NCBI RefSeq assembly: GCF_900110245.1 | Contig: NZ_FOCZ01000005.1 | Location: 310,001-374,000, forward strand | Length of the DNA: 64,000 nucleotides | Reading direction: 5' to 3' | From: Niastella yeongjuensis | GTDB taxonomy: Bacteria > Bacteroidota > Bacteroidia > Chitinophagales > Chitinophagaceae | In this document: piece after piece, positions 34,807 through 44,303 of the stretch | Layout: each line of letters opens with the position of its first letter | Numbering within the stretch: the first letter of the stretch is position 1 | The notes under the pieces: model-generated | The model's input: only the letters and a program-made list of their open reading frames with translations | What the model was told of the DNA's origin: nothing | Database searches by the model: none | Program-made: the position numbers and the translations under genes

Positions 34807-34928
34807 AACCCACCCCTACCCCTCCCGGGAGGGGATTCCTTAAAACAAGCATTAAGCTCGCCACCGCGCTGAGGTGTATTCCTTTCTGCCTTCTGCCCTC
34901 TGCCTTCTGCCCTCTGCCTACTGCCTTT
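34807..34928 (-). repeat. composite dispersed element, copy C
   Basis: Read on the minus strand, a GGCAGTA/GGCAGAG/GGCAGAA array (34883-34928) is followed by about 45 bp of middle sequence and a GC-rich palindrome (34807-34838). The palindrome nearly equals that at 21221-21253. The array starts over the last codons and stop of the gene at 34918-36024. Confidence 0.75.
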
Positions 34929-36024
34929 TAAACTCCTCCCGGGTAATATTCAAATACAACTCCCCATAACTGTTAGCTGGTTCCAGTTGCATGTCTTCAT
35001 CCCATTTATTCCACGAGTCAACCAGAATAAGCCGGGTGGTGGTACTGGCATTCATCTTGGCTACGTTGCACAGTTTGCGGTACATATCACCATTGTCAGT
35101 GCGCGGGTAATTGGGGTTAACACTGGTTGGCTGGGTAATTTTCCAGTTATAGGCCGGTGAAATGTTAGGCACATAATCAACAGCCAGATTATCGGCAAAC
35201 CATTGTTTTGAATATTTCCAGTTCTGGTCCATTGTCTGCGGCAGCATCCACCAGCGGTCCCAGTTATTGAGTTGTGAGCTGTACGACTGGTGATAGATGG
35301 CATCTACACTGTTCTGATACCGGAAGGGATAGCGGGCCGGTGGCGTCCAGCGGTCCTGCATACCTACTATGTACAATTGAACCCCTAATGCCGCTACCCG
35401 GCTGCGCAGCGTTTTATAGATCGTTGGATTGTCGTTCGAAAACAGCTGTTGCGCATTCATGATGTACAACAGGGCCTTGCCGTCTGTTTTCATATAGTTG
35501 GTGTTGGAAAGCAAAGCCGCTACTCGTAATACATCCTGGTAGAATTGCTCCAGTTTCACGGCATCTTTTTCCAACGGAGAGGTAGTGGAGATGGCATAGG
35601 TACCACTACTGAAATTATAGGCCAGGGCAAATTTCATATTGGTCGTATTGGCATCCAGGAATGATTTGATGACCGTGGAGTCTGATTTATAGTTGTTCGC
35701 ATCGCGGCTGGCTGAGCGGAACTGGAACAGAAAATAATCAAGGCCCGCTTTACCGGCGTATTCAATGTGTTTACTCATCACGGCCGGTGGTACTACGCCA
35801 TTGGGCATGGAATATTTGCCCACCACCGGTACTTCAGTAACATTAGCATTGAAGTTGCCAGTGTTATAATACCAGGCGCCTACCACAAAATCATCGGTTA
35901 CGGGCACCTCTTTAATTTCGTAATTCAAAATGTTATCGGAAGCAAATTCGCCACTGTCTTTTTTCACACAGGAAGAAAACAACAACACCAGGCATCCGTA
36001 TATGATAAAAGCAATTCGTTTCAT
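34918..36024 (-). CDS. GH99/WbsX-like lipoprotein
   Basis: A 368-residue lipoprotein (lipobox LLFSSC, Cys19). The motifs VVGAWYYNTGNF near the start, AGLDYFLFQFRS (about 96-107) and DSWNKWDEDMQLEPA with YGELYL near the end are those of the WbsX/GH99-like barrel proteins, which act on or near mannose-rich glycans. The acidic residues in WDED would be catalytic candidates. It follows SusD after 5 bp, so it belongs to the locus 2 transcript, and probably works at the cell surface. The last codons and the TAG stop lie within a GGCAGTA repeat unit, so the C-terminus may be repeat-derived. Confidence 0.8.
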   Translation of the reverse strand: MKRIAFIIYGCLVLLFSSCVKKDSGEFASDNILNYEIKEVPVTDDFVVGAWYYNTGNFNANVTEVPVVGKYSMPNGVVPPAVMSKHIEYAGKAGLDYFLFQFRSASRDANNYKSDSTVIKSFLDANTTNMKFALAYNFSSGTYAISTTSPLEKDAVKLEQFYQDVLRVAALLSNTNYMKTDGKALLYIMNAQQLFSNDNPTIYKTLRSRVAALGVQLYIVGMQDRWTPPARYPFRYQNSVDAIYHQSYSSQLNNWDRWWMLPQTMDQNWKYSKQWFADNLAVDYVPNISPAYNWKITQPTSVNPNYPRTDNGDMYRKLCNVAKMNASTTTRLILVDSWNKWDEDMQLEPANSYGELYLNITREEFKRQ

Positions 36025-36029
36025 ACTAT

Positions 36030-37841
36030 TTATTTATAAGCTTTGACAATAGTTACCGTAAATCCAGATGCAGCAGCTGCAGCCTGCAGGGATTGGATGG
36101 TGGTGCCATACCATTTCATGGCAGCCGTGTTATCATAATAAGCCGTCATGGCATTATAATCAGGCACCTTATAAGGCATTTCGAAACGCAGGCGGATATA
36201 CGGGTTGGTACTTTCTTCGTTAAAACTTCCTACGTTCAGTAAACCCAGGGCACTTTGATAGCCATCGGGGTTTTGTGAATTGACGGTAAGCGGATACGCA
36301 CCCCGGTCCGGGACATCCTGAAATAAAAGGGCCGCAAGACCCGGCGTTGTGTGGGGCGACAGGTTCAGTACGCGGGTCTGACGCTGCAAACACCAGGCTT
36401 CAAATGGCTGATCGGGATAATAATTCAACCACATTTGAAAATAGACCTTGTTGATATCGCCATCGGGCAGATCGGCCTTTACAATATGCAGGTAATTATA
36501 GAAACCCGTTCCGGTGGTGCCGAATCTGATACCGTTGACTCCTTTGTACGCATCGCGTTGGTTATTGGGCACTCCCCAGAAGGCGAAGTTGGCATCTATA
36601 CCTTGTGCATAATAGGTTTCTGCCGGTTGCGCACCGCCCAACCCCAGCAGGGACGCCTGTGCTTTCAGAAACTGCGCTTCGGCATAATTCAGAATAATAA
36701 GCGGCCGGGCTGGATTGTTATAAATAGCAGCTGAATAATTCGAATACACACTCGCACCGGTAAGCCCATTCTGGTTATTCTGCCCCTGCGGACTTATCTG
36801 TCCTGCCAGGGTAGCCTGCCAGCCCGTGAGAATGGAATTTGATTTATTCAACCCATAAAAAGGGATTGGATACGTAACAACCCGCAGGGAATCATCGGCT
36901 GTACTTGAGAGTGTATCGGTTACCCGGTAACGATTGGCTACGGTTTTAACCGAATCGAAATAGTACGCCATTCGTGGATCTTTGTACGACCGCAGGTACA
37001 TGAACATCATGTCGGTCATTTTGGGCCAGGTACCACTGTTGAAATTGGTTTTGATGTAATACCGGTAATACGGGTTCTCATTATTGTTCACGTTCTCATA
37101 GGGCACCTTCATGGTCTCGGCTTCAGCATTGATCAGTTGTGTTTCATTCGCCATCAATTCCCTTATAGCATCATCGGCCACAGCACCCAGGTTGCGGCGG
37201 CAGCGCAGGGCAATGCGCAAGCGCAGGGTATTGGCAAACTTTTTCCAGCTCAACAACGGATTGGCAGTATTACCATACACCACATCATACGTGAGTTTGT
37301 CTTTACTATTGTTTATATTGATCGTATTGCTGGCTTCTTTCAATACAGAAAGAATGCGGGTATATACTTCGTCTTCACTTTGAAAATTGATAACAGCCAG
37401 GTTGTCGAGGTTATTGGCTTCATCCATAGGAATAGGTCCATAATAACCTGCCAGTATGGAATAGATGTACATTTTCCAGATGCGGGCAATCTGCACCCGG
37501 TTGGTAAAGAGGGTGTCACCGCCATAGGTTTTCTCAACCTGCACCAGGTTTTGTAAAATGTTCACATAGCTGGTTTGCCAAATGCCCTGGTCATTCGCCG
37601 AGTATCGGGCGCCGGCCTCTATAAAATTCGCAATCTCCCACATATTAATATTGATGCCGCTGTTCAGTCCTGCGCCGCCGATCATATCACCGGTACGTTT
37701 AATGGCAATTGTTATAGACGATTCGGGTGATACTTTTAAAAACTGGGTAGGATCGGTATTCAGCTCCTCAAACTTTTTCAAACAGGAGCCAAAAACCAGC
37801 ACCATCGCCGCCAGTAATATTATAGAAGTTAGTTTGTTCAT
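36030..37841 (-). CDS. SusD/RagB family lipoprotein, SusD-like_2 type (locus 2)
   Basis: A 603-residue surface lipoprotein (lipobox LVFGSC, Cys20) of the SusD-like_2 branch. Typical stretches are the ELNTDPTQF opening, ARIWKMYIYSILAGYYGPIP, LSWKKFANTLRLRIALRCR and ILNYAEAQFLKAQASLLG. It is the glycan-binding partner of the SusC 23 bp upstream on the same transcript. It is longer than classical SusD, as is usual for this branch. No ligand can be predicted. Confidence 0.92.
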   Translation of the reverse strand: MNKLTSIILLAAMVLVFGSCLKKFEELNTDPTQFLKVSPESSITIAIKRTGDMIGGAGLNSGININMWEIANFIEAGARYSANDQGIWQTSYVNILQNLVQVEKTYGGDTLFTNRVQIARIWKMYIYSILAGYYGPIPMDEANNLDNLAVINFQSEDEVYTRILSVLKEASNTININNSKDKLTYDVVYGNTANPLLSWKKFANTLRLRIALRCRRNLGAVADDAIRELMANETQLINAEAETMKVPYENVNNNENPYYRYYIKTNFNSGTWPKMTDMMFMYLRSYKDPRMAYYFDSVKTVANRYRVTDTLSSTADDSLRVVTYPIPFYGLNKSNSILTGWQATLAGQISPQGQNNQNGLTGASVYSNYSAAIYNNPARPLIILNYAEAQFLKAQASLLGLGGAQPAETYYAQGIDANFAFWGVPNNQRDAYKGVNGIRFGTTGTGFYNYLHIVKADLPDGDINKVYFQMWLNYYPDQPFEAWCLQRQTRVLNLSPHTTPGLAALLFQDVPDRGAYPLTVNSQNPDGYQSALGLLNVGSFNEESTNPYIRLRFEMPYKVPDYNAMTAYYDNTAAMKWYGTTIQSLQAAAAASGFTVTIVKAYK

Positions 37842-37864
37842 TTCTTTCAGTTGTTGATGCGTGA

Positions 37865-40800
37865 TTAAAAGGAAAGCTTGAGGGTAAAGCCCATAGTGGC
37901 ATAAGGGAAAGAACCGCCTGATTCAATACCCATGGTACCATTGGTGGTACCGGCAGTTGATTCAGGGTCGATGCCAATGGGTGTTCTTTGAAAGATCTGC
38001 CATACGTTACGGCCGGTAACGGCTGCATACACCCCCTTCACGAAACTTTTGCCCAGTACTTTTTGCGGAAGAGCATAACCAAACACTATTTCACTGATGC
38101 GGATAGAAGTGGCATCGAAGGTGAGGTACGGCACATCATTCGTCACCTTGTCATTTCCCAGGATCGCCTGGGGATATACCGTTCCGGTAAATTTATCACC
38201 CACCAGGTAGCGGCCATTTTTATCGGTCATTTGTACGCCGGTTACCGGGTCTTGTTTAATGAGATAAGCATTGGGATAAGCCAGTCCTTTTATGCGGGAG
38301 GAATCCCAATAACGCGTAGGAGAAGAACCTACATTTTGTCCAATCCCCAGGCGTTCAGGATCGCTTTCGCCCAGAATAACATTACTGAGGAAATAATCAT
38401 CACGTCCTTCGAGGCTTGCCACGGTAGTTCCCTGGAACATGGCGCGGCCATATGATTCGGAGAACAGCACGCCACCCATGCGGATGGTAGCCGTTACCTG
38501 CAGCGTAAAGCCTTTATAGTTGAAGGTATTCTGCCAGCCACCCAACCACCTGGGATTGGGGTCGCCGGTAATTACATTTGGCTCCACAACGGCCCGGCCG
38601 CTGGACGCTACCAGAATGGTATCCCCTACCCGGTACGGCCGGTTGCCCAACTGAATGCCAAAAGGCTGACCCACCATCGCGTTCACGGTCATACCTAAAC
38701 GGCCGCCCATTTGGATCCGGTTCAACCCGGGCAGCAGTGCCACCACTTTATTTTTATTGGTAGAAAAATTCACGGTAGTACGCCAGCTGAACGTACGGGT
38801 TTGCACCGGCGTAGCAGCCACCGTAAATTCAAACCCTTTATTTTGTATTTCCCCGGCATTCACAATGCGGTTATTAAAACCGGTTTCATTAGGCGTTTGC
38901 GCTGAAATGATCTGGTTGATATTGCTGTTCCGGTAATACGTAGCGCTCAGGTTAATGCGGTTCCTTAACAACGTAAGGTCTAACCCAATTTCACGCGAAG
39001 TGCTTTGTTCCGGTTTCAGGCTGGGGTTCTTTAACGTGTTGGTAAAAGCCATGATTGGGTAACCCATGTACAACCCTTGTGTAGCATACGTATTTATTAA
39101 CTGGTAAGGTGAGGTACTGTTACCCACTTTGGCAACACTGACGCGGATCTTACCGGAGTTGATGATGCTTTTATCCTGAATAAGTTCAGAAAAAACAAAG
39201 CCGCCACCGATCATCGGGTAGAAATAAGAATTACTGTTCAACGGCAGGCTCGACGACCATTCGTTCCGGGCCGACACATCGAGGTACAGCAGTTCTTTAA
39301 ACCCAACCGTTGCTTTTCCAAATAACGACAGGGTTTTTAACCGGTACAAAGACTCCCCTACCGAAGGCACTGCATTGGCATTGCCTATACTGGGCATATT
39401 GTGCACCAGCAGCGTGTTTACAGATGCAAACCGGTCGAGCGTATTGCGGTTATCAAAACTCACCCCGGCCAACGCATCGAAACTGAGGTCTTTCATCAAC
39501 GGTTTATTGTACATCAGTATACCCTCATAATACCAGTTGTTTTGGCGGCGCAGGTCATTGCTGTAAAAGCCATTGGGTGTTTTTAGTGCACCCAGTTCCC
39601 GGTATATATAATTGTCTACAGTAGCAAGGTCGCCTACCACCTGCCCCCTGAAACGCAAAGCCGAAGTAAGGTTGGCCGTAGCTGTTATACCGCCATTGAA
39701 GGCCGAGCGGGTATCTGCATTCGAATTGGCATAAATACTCCAGTATGGATTTTCCACATCGTTCACCTGTCCGGGATTCACGGCATTACCCAACGCATCC
39801 ATATACGGCATAAAGGCACCGAGTTGTGCACTGCGGGCCATGTATACATAGGATGCCAGTGGATTATTCGGGTCCAGATTTTTGGTCATCCGGTTCTTTG
39901 TATTATAATTGGTATAGGCCAGGCGGGTATTGATACTGATCTTCGAACTCAGGTTACGCGAAGCAGTAAGGGTGGCATTGTGTTTGGTGATCTTGTTCAG
40001 GTTGTCGATCACATCATTCCCTTTTACCAGGCCATATGAAAGGCGAAAAGCGCCATTTGCGTCAGCCTTGCCTATGGACACGTTGGAGGTACTGGTATAG
40101 CTGTCCTGGTACAGGTCACTCACGTTGTTTGGCTGGGGCCTATAACCACCAGGAATGGGTGTGCCGGCAAAATTATTATAAGGCTGCCCCAGCATAGGAG
40201 CACCCCAGCTTTTGTTGCTGGAGCCCATATTTACCCCACCATTGGCCTGGTTCACCTTGCTGGTGCTACCAGTGGTCAGCATCCCAAATTCGCCTTCGCC
40301 CCAGGTATTCTGGTAAGCAGGAAACTGGGTGATCTTGTATTTCTGGATATCCTGGTTCACATCGATGCCCAGCTTTCCATCGGCACCGGGTTTGGCTTTT
40401 TTAAGGGTAATCAAAATGGCGCCGTTGGACGCCTTCGACCCATATAAAGCCGCACCATTGGGACCCGCCAGCACGGTGATAGATTCTATATCATCGGGAT
40501 TAATATTGGCCACGGCATTGCCATAGTCCAGGTTACCCGCATCGCCCGGTCCGTTTTCGATGGGCACGCCATCCACTACAAACAGGGGCTGGTTATTACC
40601 TGAGATCGAACTGTTGCCACGCAGGGTTAAACGCACGCTGCCGCCGGGTTGGCCGGAACCGAGTACCTGAAGACCTGCTACTTTTCCTGAAAGGGCATTC
40701 AAAAAGTTTACATCCCTGGCTTCTGTCAGGGTGTTGGGATTAATAGTTTGCGAGGCGTACGTCAGCGATTTTTGTTTCCGGTTTACTCCAAGGGCAGAGA

Positions 40801-41113
40801 TCACAATTACATCGTCGAGGTTTTTGGCAGAAAACACCAGCTTTATATCCAGGTTTGAACCGGTAGCTTTTATTTCCTGTCGTTCATAACCAATGTGGGT
40901 AAACACCAGCGTGGTTTCTTTGTCTGGCATCTTTAATACGAAAGTTCCGTTTTCGGTAGTAAGTACCTGTGCATTGGGGGTGCTTTTGGCGGAGACCGTT
41001 ACGCCGGCAAGCGGCCGGTCTTTATCGTCCGTCACGCGTCCCTGCACCGTTTTGGTTTGGGCGTAGGTAATGGCTGCGGAAAAAGCCATTATAAGCAGTA
41101 GCAGTTGTTTCAT
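37865..41113 (-). CDS. SusC/RagA TonB-linked outer membrane receptor (locus 2)
   Basis: A 1082-residue oligosaccharide importer. The signal peptide (about 1-18) leads directly to a CarboxypepD_reg-like domain (about 23-100), then the plug (about 105-220: DVIVISALGVNRKQKSLTYA, VDGVPIENGPGDAG, LYGSKASNGAILITLKK) and the beta barrel ending in GFTLKLSF. There is no STN domain and no sigma/FecR pair nearby, so regulation must differ from that of locus 1. The divergent gene at 41304 encodes a membrane-spanning sensor-regulator that is the obvious candidate. It is the first gene of a seven-gene minus-strand operon. Confidence 0.93.
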   Translation of the reverse strand: MKQLLLLIMAFSAAITYAQTKTVQGRVTDDKDRPLAGVTVSAKSTPNAQVLTTENGTFVLKMPDKETTLVFTHIGYERQEIKATGSNLDIKLVFSAKNLDDVIVISALGVNRKQKSLTYASQTINPNTLTEARDVNFLNALSGKVAGLQVLGSGQPGGSVRLTLRGNSSISGNNQPLFVVDGVPIENGPGDAGNLDYGNAVANINPDDIESITVLAGPNGAALYGSKASNGAILITLKKAKPGADGKLGIDVNQDIQKYKITQFPAYQNTWGEGEFGMLTTGSTSKVNQANGGVNMGSSNKSWGAPMLGQPYNNFAGTPIPGGYRPQPNNVSDLYQDSYTSTSNVSIGKADANGAFRLSYGLVKGNDVIDNLNKITKHNATLTASRNLSSKISINTRLAYTNYNTKNRMTKNLDPNNPLASYVYMARSAQLGAFMPYMDALGNAVNPGQVNDVENPYWSIYANSNADTRSAFNGGITATANLTSALRFRGQVVGDLATVDNYIYRELGALKTPNGFYSNDLRRQNNWYYEGILMYNKPLMKDLSFDALAGVSFDNRNTLDRFASVNTLLVHNMPSIGNANAVPSVGESLYRLKTLSLFGKATVGFKELLYLDVSARNEWSSSLPLNSNSYFYPMIGGGFVFSELIQDKSIINSGKIRVSVAKVGNSTSPYQLINTYATQGLYMGYPIMAFTNTLKNPSLKPEQSTSREIGLDLTLLRNRINLSATYYRNSNINQIISAQTPNETGFNNRIVNAGEIQNKGFEFTVAATPVQTRTFSWRTTVNFSTNKNKVVALLPGLNRIQMGGRLGMTVNAMVGQPFGIQLGNRPYRVGDTILVASSGRAVVEPNVITGDPNPRWLGGWQNTFNYKGFTLQVTATIRMGGVLFSESYGRAMFQGTTVASLEGRDDYFLSNVILGESDPERLGIGQNVGSSPTRYWDSSRIKGLAYPNAYLIKQDPVTGVQMTDKNGRYLVGDKFTGTVYPQAILGNDKVTNDVPYLTFDATSIRISEIVFGYALPQKVLGKSFVKGVYAAVTGRNVWQIFQRTPIGIDPESTAGTTNGTMGIESGGSFPYATMGFTLKLSF

Positions 41114-41303
41114 ACTGGCAAAGCAAATTTTAGATTGATAATGAAGTTGAAAATAGCTCCGAACGGTTTAATAATGGCTTAATCGCGGGTTAATACGGTC
41201 ATTAATTGCGGTTCTTTTCGGTTTTTTATCCAGCTTCCCCCACTATGGTACTGATATGTGTAATATTGCAGTATATTGACACCAACTATTGCTGTACTGC
41301 CCC

Positions 41304-43946
41304 ATGAATGTTAGCGGATTATATAAAGGGTTTGTTTTTATTGCCGGGTTCTTTTTTTTGATGCAGGAAGGGTTTGGCCAAACGCCTTCGCAGGCATATG
41401 GACTCCAGTTTTCCAGTCACGAAGCCGTTCCCGAAAAACGTACTTCTCTCGTTTTGACCGGGAAGGAACCGATCTGTTTTTCCAACCAGTTGGACCTTTC
41501 TTTTGATTTCAACTTTTTAGACGACCACATCACATATTTTGGTTATATATTCCGCCTCATCAATGATAAGGGGCAGAATATCGATCTGCTGTACGATCAA
41601 AAAAGTGCCAACTTCCGCGTAGTGGCGGGAGAAAACTTTACCGATATTTCTTTTCAGCTGAACGATGAATCCCTGAAACACGACTGGACCCGCCTCGGGT
41701 TTTCCATCAACGCCAAAGGCCAGCTCACCTGTAGGGTAGGCAATAAAGAATGGCACAGCAACGGCATTTCGCTCAAAAGCAAGTGTTTTACCCTGGTTTT
41801 TGGTTCGTGCAACGAGCATAATTTTGTTTCGCGCGACCTGCCCCCCATGCGACTGCGCAATGTTGAATTGAAAGAAGATGGAGAACAGCGCAATGCCTGG
41901 CCTTTATCGGAATCATCAGGTACCCTGGCAACAGATACCTATGGCCACCGGAATGGTACCGTGGAAAATGCCGTATGGATAAAACCCAAACATGAGGTTT
42001 GGGAAAACGCAGCCACCCTGATTGTACCGGGCCGGCCGAGTTTTGCCTTCGATCCCGTGCGTGAAACAGTGTATGTGGTTACTGCCGATACCTTATATAG
42101 TTTTTCTGCCCGGGGTCTGAAGCTTTCGGCTCAATCATTAGCCACTACACACAGCAACCTGTTGCCCGGTAACCAGTCCATCGTCGACAAAAGCACGGGT
42201 GTTTTGTACAATTATTATCCCGATCAAAAAGAGATTGCAGTGTACGATTCCATCAACCACCAGTGGGATTTTAATTTTTCAAAGGGCGATGTTACGGAGT
42301 ACTGGCAGGCCAATAGCTTTATTACAAAAAACAATTACCTGTATATTATAGGTGGGTATGGCCAACTGAAATATAAAAACACCATTCAGCGCTGCAACCT
42401 GTCTGCAAAAACCTGGGATACCCTGCCGCACCAGGGTGATTTTCTGGCACCACGCTATATGGCTGCACTGGGTGTAACACCCTCCACAGATTCTGCCTAT
42501 ATAATTGGCGGGTATGGCAGCAGGGAAGGCGACCAGATGTTGAGCCCCCATTATTTTTATGACCTGTTGTTGTACGAGGTACCAAATAACCGCTTTAAAA
42601 AGATCTATTCATTGCCTGAACCACCCACGCCATTTGTATTTGGCAAATCGCTGATACTGGATTCAAACGGACAAAACTATTATGCGCTGATCTTTTCAAA
42701 CGACCGGTTTAACAGCCAGCTGCAACTCATAAAAGGTTCTTTGCAACGGCCCGAGTATATCAGCCTGGGTTCGCCCTTCCCTTATGCATTCAATGATGTA
42801 CGCTCGTATGCCGACCTTTATTATTGTAAAAAAACCAACCAGTTCCTGGCGGTTACCTTATATACTAATAAGGAGAAAAACAGTACCGAACTGCACATCA
42901 ACCACATCGATTTTCCGGTAAACGAAGCAGTAAACACACCTGCCCCATCACCTGAAACCAATTGGAAAAATATCATTAGCATAGCAGCGCTGGTTGTAGC
43001 AGGTGCAGCAGGTATATGGTGGTTGTACCGGCGCAAAAAGAAAGCAGTTATACAGGTAGAAAATAAAACAGCTGTTAAACCAAACGGTACACCGGTTGTA
43101 ACTACGGTTCCGCTGCCCGTTGTTGAACCAGAGTCTGCAGAGATCCCCAACCCCATTCCGGAAGAAGAGTATACAGCCCCATATGTAGAACACTTTTCAG
43201 CAGAAGAAACAGGACCGGCCCGCGGCAATATCAAATTGTTTGGACAGTTTGAAGTAGCGACAGCCAGCGGGCAACAATTGACGCGCCAGTTTACGCCCCT
43301 GTTGAAAGAACTGTTCTTATTGATCGTGATCGATTCGCTGCGGTACAACAAAGGTGTGCCGGCTGAAAAAATGAATGAATTGCTGTGGCACGACAAAGAC
43401 GTTAAAGACGCCAAAAACAACCGCGCCGTTAACCTGGCTAAAATAAAGAACATCCTCGAAAAGCTGGAGGGTTGTACCATCAGCCGCGAAACGGGCGCCT
43501 GGAAATTTGAATTTGATCCGTCAGTTGTTCGTATTGACTTCTTCGATTACCTGCAGCTGTTTCAAAAACCGGGTGGCAACCTGGCAGCCACCGACACCAA
43601 CAAACTGCTGCGTATTTGTTCAGCCGGCGCCTTCCTTGAACAAACTTATTATGAATGGCTGGACCCCTTAAAGGCCGAGGTGAGTAATTTCATTGTGGAA
43701 GCCCTGCTGCAATGCAATACTACGCTGGAACCGGGCCGGCACCGCGAAAAAAGCATCGCTATTGCCAATGCCATCTTCCAGTTCGATGAATTGAATGAAC
43801 ATGCCCTTCGCATCAAATGCAAAACGCTGATCGCCCTGGGCCGTCATACGCTCGCTAAAACCACGTACGACAAGTTTAGTTCAAAATACAGAGAAATTTA
43901 TGGGGAAGAATTTGCAGAAAACTACCAGGCCATCATTCACACATAA
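41304..43946 (+). CDS. LamG-Kelch-TM-BTAD membrane-spanning one-component regulator
   Basis: An 880-residue protein with an unusual domain order. It has a signal peptide (about 1-27), a LamG-like sandwich (about 30-205) and a Kelch-type propeller (about 225-545; NNYLYIIGGYGQLKYKNTIQ, SAYIIGGYGSREG). One transmembrane helix (about 555-573) is followed by RRKKK. The cytoplasmic part has a winged-helix region (about 638-740, IKLFGQFEVATASGQQLTRQ) and an all-helical BTAD/TPR-like C-terminus (about 745-880), as in SARP/AfsR transcriptional activators. The outside half should bind sugar and the inside half DNA. It diverges from locus 2 SusC (190 bp) and precedes locus 3 SusC. It may be annotated elsewhere as a galactose oxidase or Kelch protein, but there is no sign of that chemistry. 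Confidence 0.8.
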   Translation: MNVSGLYKGFVFIAGFFFLMQEGFGQTPSQAYGLQFSSHEAVPEKRTSLVLTGKEPICFSNQLDLSFDFNFLDDHITYFGYIFRLINDKGQNIDLLYDQKSANFRVVAGENFTDISFQLNDESLKHDWTRLGFSINAKGQLTCRVGNKEWHSNGISLKSKCFTLVFGSCNEHNFVSRDLPPMRLRNVELKEDGEQRNAWPLSESSGTLATDTYGHRNGTVENAVWIKPKHEVWENAATLIVPGRPSFAFDPVRETVYVVTADTLYSFSARGLKLSAQSLATTHSNLLPGNQSIVDKSTGVLYNYYPDQKEIAVYDSINHQWDFNFSKGDVTEYWQANSFITKNNYLYIIGGYGQLKYKNTIQRCNLSAKTWDTLPHQGDFLAPRYMAALGVTPSTDSAYIIGGYGSREGDQMLSPHYFYDLLLYEVPNNRFKKIYSLPEPPTPFVFGKSLILDSNGQNYYALIFSNDRFNSQLQLIKGSLQRPEYISLGSPFPYAFNDVRSYADLYYCKKTNQFLAVTLYTNKEKNSTELHINHIDFPVNEAVNTPAPSPETNWKNIISIAALVVAGAAGIWWLYRRKKKAVIQVENKTAVKPNGTPVVTTVPLPVVEPESAEIPNPIPEEEYTAPYVEHFSAEETGPARGNIKLFGQFEVATASGQQLTRQFTPLLKELFLLIVIDSLRYNKGVPAEKMNELLWHDKDVKDAKNNRAVNLAKIKNILEKLEGCTISRETGAWKFEFDPSVVRIDFFDYLQLFQKPGGNLAATDTNKLLRICSAGAFLEQTYYEWLDPLKAEVSNFIVEALLQCNTTLEPGRHREKSIAIANAIFQFDELNEHALRIKCKTLIALGRHTLAKTTYDKFSSKYREIYGEEFAENYQAIIHT

Positions 43947-44057
43947 AGTTTTCCACAAAACATTTCTCTTTTTCCCACTGCGCAAACTATCCAGTTGCGT
44001 TCCCTCATCCATTACATACACCATTTAAATATTTGCTGTAACAATTTAGTCCACCTC

Positions 44058-44088
44058 TTTGATAGGGTTATTGTTTGTATTATATTTG
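44058..44088 (+). promoter_or_regulatory. Bacteroidota-type promoter of susC (locus 3)
   Basis: TTTG at 44058-44061 and TATATTTG at 44081-44088 with a 19-bp spacer fit the consensus exactly. Transcription should start near 44095. Confidence 0.75.
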
Positions 44089-44251
44089 CACCAGCATATG
44101 AGAACAACTAACCCACATACACGTCCATATCTGGTCTACTTATATATGTCGTGCACCTATTGCTGTTGTACAGGATAACAGCTTACACTTTAACACCTTG
44201 CTAATAATGTACAGGGTCTGCTGAGCAGGCCTTTTAACATTGCTTTTCCCG

Positions 44252-44272
44252 GGCCATTCTATCACAATGGCC
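44252..44272 (+). promoter_or_regulatory. hairpin in the susC leader (locus 3)
   Basis: GGCCATT pairs perfectly with AATGGCC around a 7-nt loop, about 30 nt before the start codon. There is no T run, so a role in translation or message stability is more likely than termination. Confidence 0.45.
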
Positions 44273-44303
44273 AGTGAATTTTTTTATCTATCTATCAACC
44301 TAT

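Larger units (their letters stand above)
43947..44303. other. leader and promoter region of locus 3
   Basis: 357 bp between the regulator stop and the SusC start. It contains a near-perfect promoter (44058-44088) and a leader of about 210 nt with a hairpin at 44252-44272. No gene was found. Confidence 0.65.

Noticed and set aside
41304-43100. Galactose oxidase
   Set aside because: The Kelch part is followed by a membrane helix and a DNA-binding region, and no copper-site motif is visible.
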